Assembly (NCBI GenBank): GCA_958403205.1
Contig: CATXWM010000030.1
Coordinates: forward strand, 1-25,152
DNA length: 25,152 bases
Origin: an uncultured Collinsella sp.
Lineage (GTDB): Bacteria > Actinomycetota > Coriobacteriia > Coriobacteriales > Coriobacteriaceae
Reading direction: 5' to 3'
Part shown: positions 23,719 through 25,152 of the stretch, piece by piece
Numbering within the stretch: position 1 is the first letter of the stretch
Layout: each line of letters begins with the position of its first letter
Notes under the pieces: model-generated
Database searches by the model: none
Seen by the model: only the letters and a program-made list of their open reading frames with translations
Told to the model about the DNA's origin: nothing
Translations under genes and position numbers: made by a program

Positions 23719-25152
23719 TTACGAGAGCGACGTTCTCAGCAACTCGTTGAAGAGTTTCGGGTTGCCCTTGCCGCGGCTCGCCTTCATGCACTGGCCCACC
23801 AAAAAGCCGATGACCTTCTGGTTGCCGTCACGATACTGCTGCGCCTGATCGGCACAGTTTGCCAGCACCTCGTCCACGATCGGCTGCAGCGCGCCGGCAT
23901 CGCTCACCTGACGCATGCCGCGCTCGTCGACGATCTTGTTGGGGTCGTCGCCGGTCTGTGCCATGGCCTCAAAGACCTCGTGCGCCTGGTTGGAGCTGAT
24001 GGCATCGGTCGCCAGCAGCTTGGCCAGCGCTGCCACCTGAGCCGGCGCGATGCCGGACTCGGCCAGCGAGACGCCCGCGCCCTTAAGGTAGGCGATCATC
24101 TCGTTCACCAGCAAGTTTGCAACCGTCTGGGCCTCCTTGCCAGCCATACCGGCAGCGGCGGCCTCAAAGAACTCGGCAAACTCGGGGTCGCCGGCAATCT
24201 GCTCGGCATCGGCCGCCTTAATGCCAAAGTCGGTCTCAAAACGGGCACGCTTGGCATCGGGCAGCTCGGGGATCTCGCCTCGGCAGCGGTCGATGAACTC
24301 GTCGTCCAGATCGAACGGCGCCAAATCGGGGTCGGGGAACAGACGATAGTCGTCGGCCGTCTCCTTCACACGCATGACCACGGTGCGCTTGCGGCTGGGC
24401 TCCCAGTGGCGGGTCTCCTGATAGATGATGCCGCCCTCCTCGAGCACCTCGGCCTGACGGCAAATCTCGTAGGCAAGGCCGTCATGCAGGCTCTTAAACG
24501 AGTTGAGGTTCTTAAGCTCGGTCTTGGTACCCAGCTTGGTCTCGCCACGGCGGCGCAGCGACACGTTGCCGTCGCAGCGCATGGAGCCCTTCTCCATGGA
24601 GCAGTCCGAAATGCCCAGCGTCACAAAGATACGACGGAGCTTCTCCATAAACAGGCGAGCCTCCTCAGGCGTGCGCAGGTCGGGCTCGGTGACGAGCTCA
24701 ATCAAAGGCGTGCCGCAGCGGTTGTAGTCGACGAGTGACTCAGCCGCGGCGGTAATGCGGCCCTCGGCACCTCCCACGTGCACCATCTTGGCGGCGTCCT
24801 CCTCCATGTGGATGCGCAGGATGCGAATGGGCACCGTGTAGGAACCGTCCTCGCGACGCTCGGGCATCTGCAGGTTGGACGCATCGTAGCTGGCCAGGTG
24901 ACCGGCGCGCTGGTTACCCTCGCGCATGGTCGACGTCATGGACGTGGACAGGCCCTCGGCGTTGGCCGAGGCGCTCGCCAGGCTCTGGGCCTCGGCCTCG
25001 CCAAATGCGCAGTCGGGGCGCTCGGCGGCACCGCGACCGGTCACGTCCAGGTCCAGGTGACCGTACATGGCAAAAGCGACCGGACCCTGCGTGGTTTGGA
25101 AGTTCTTGGCCATGTCGGGATAGAAGTAGTGCTTGCGGTAGAACATCGAGTG
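23719..25152 (-). CDS. gatB: Aspartyl/glutamyl-tRNA amidotransferase subunit B, N-terminus outside window
   Basis: GatB is the kinase/tRNA-binding subunit of the GatCAB complex, which converts Glu-tRNA(Gln) (and often Asp-tRNA(Asn)) to the amidated form, as most bacteria without glutaminyl-tRNA synthetase need. The 477 visible residues include YRKHYFYPDMAKNFQTTQ, RIHMEEDAAK, DYNRCGTPLIELVTEPD, GSMRCDGNVSLR and TELKNLNSFK, all family signatures. They end with the helical and YqeY-like tail (GKGNPKLFNELL). About the first 75 residues lie beyond the right edge, and the frame is still open there. gatA and gatC usually lie upstream, off the window. No classical terminator follows; hairpin element B begins three bases past the stop. 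Confidence 0.97.
   Translation of the reverse strand, partial: HSMFYRKHYFYPDMAKNFQTTQGPVAFAMYGHLDLDVTGRGAAERPDCAFGEAEAQSLASASANAEGLSTSMTSTMREGNQRAGHLASYDASNLQMPERREDGSYTVPIRILRIHMEEDAAKMVHVGGAEGRITAAAESLVDYNRCGTPLIELVTEPDLRTPEEARLFMEKLRRIFVTLGISDCSMEKGSMRCDGNVSLRRRGETKLGTKTELKNLNSFKSLHDGLAYEICRQAEVLEEGGIIYQETRHWEPSRKRTVVMRVKETADDYRLFPDPDLAPFDLDDEFIDRCRGEIPELPDAKRARFETDFGIKAADAEQIAGDPEFAEFFEAAAAGMAGKEAQTVANLLVNEMIAYLKGAGVSLAESGIAPAQVAALAKLLATDAISSNQAHEVFEAMAQTGDDPNKIVDERGMRQVSDAGALQPIVDEVLANCADQAQQYRDGNQKVIGFLVGQCMKASRGKGNPKLFNELLRTSLS

Overview
The window looks like a chromosomal segment of a high-GC actinobacterium of the class Coriobacteriia, most likely Collinsella or a close relative. The reasons are strong G/C preference at codon third positions, a type III glutamine synthetase, a metF / reactivation-domain / short metH cluster, a large regulator joining an ATPase to a SARP-type DNA-binding domain, and AT-richer gene gaps full of palindromic repeats. 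The genus is inferred from gene content and style, not from a database search.

Layout. 1-224 is the tail of an interrupted coding sequence. glnA (type III) runs leftward at 590-2677, and its promoter has a palindrome over the -10 box. Rightward from 3104 come metF, a free-standing methionine synthase reactivation protein and a short metH. Together they form a complete methyl branch: methylene-THF to methyl-THF, methyl transfer to homocysteine, and repair of oxidised cobalamin. A UPF0210/DUF711 protein, a SAM-dependent methyltransferase and YhbY follow, ending at a strong terminator at 10522. A 999-residue STAND ATPase/SARP regulator faces them on the minus strand. Still on the minus strand, nagB, a glucose-type EIIA and glmM form an amino-sugar neighbourhood in which NagB and GlmM compete for glucosamine-6-phosphate. 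Next are rplM-rpsI, a patatin-like hydrolase, the tmRNA gene ssrA, a small unknown protein gene (plus strand), a two-gene metal-ATPase operon, and gatB, which runs off the right edge.

The most unusual content is between the genes. Two elements (8823-8964 and 23580-23715) share one design. Each has an outer stem of 36 or 38 perfectly paired bases whose sequence differs completely between copies. The stem encloses an identical 17-base strand, an inner hairpin of variable sequence, and an identical 13-base strand. Each lies just past a stop codon and points the same way as that gene. I do not recognise this family, and it is the best candidate here for an undescribed system. Other structured non-coding parts are a 62-bp tandem hairpin array (19072-19319), three fragments copying the tmRNA 3' end (19340-19579), a foldback element with 64-base arms (23308-23486), and a metF leader with two mutually exclusive helices (2914-3012).

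Regulation that can be read from sequence: clear U-tract terminators follow glnA, yhbY, nagB, rpsI, ssrA and the metal ATPase. There is a convincing promoter for rplM-rpsI with a hairpin in its leader. A promoter with an overlapping dyad precedes the metal-ATPase operon, suggesting a metal-sensing repressor. No CRISPR array, insertion sequence, transposase, integrase or tRNA gene was found.
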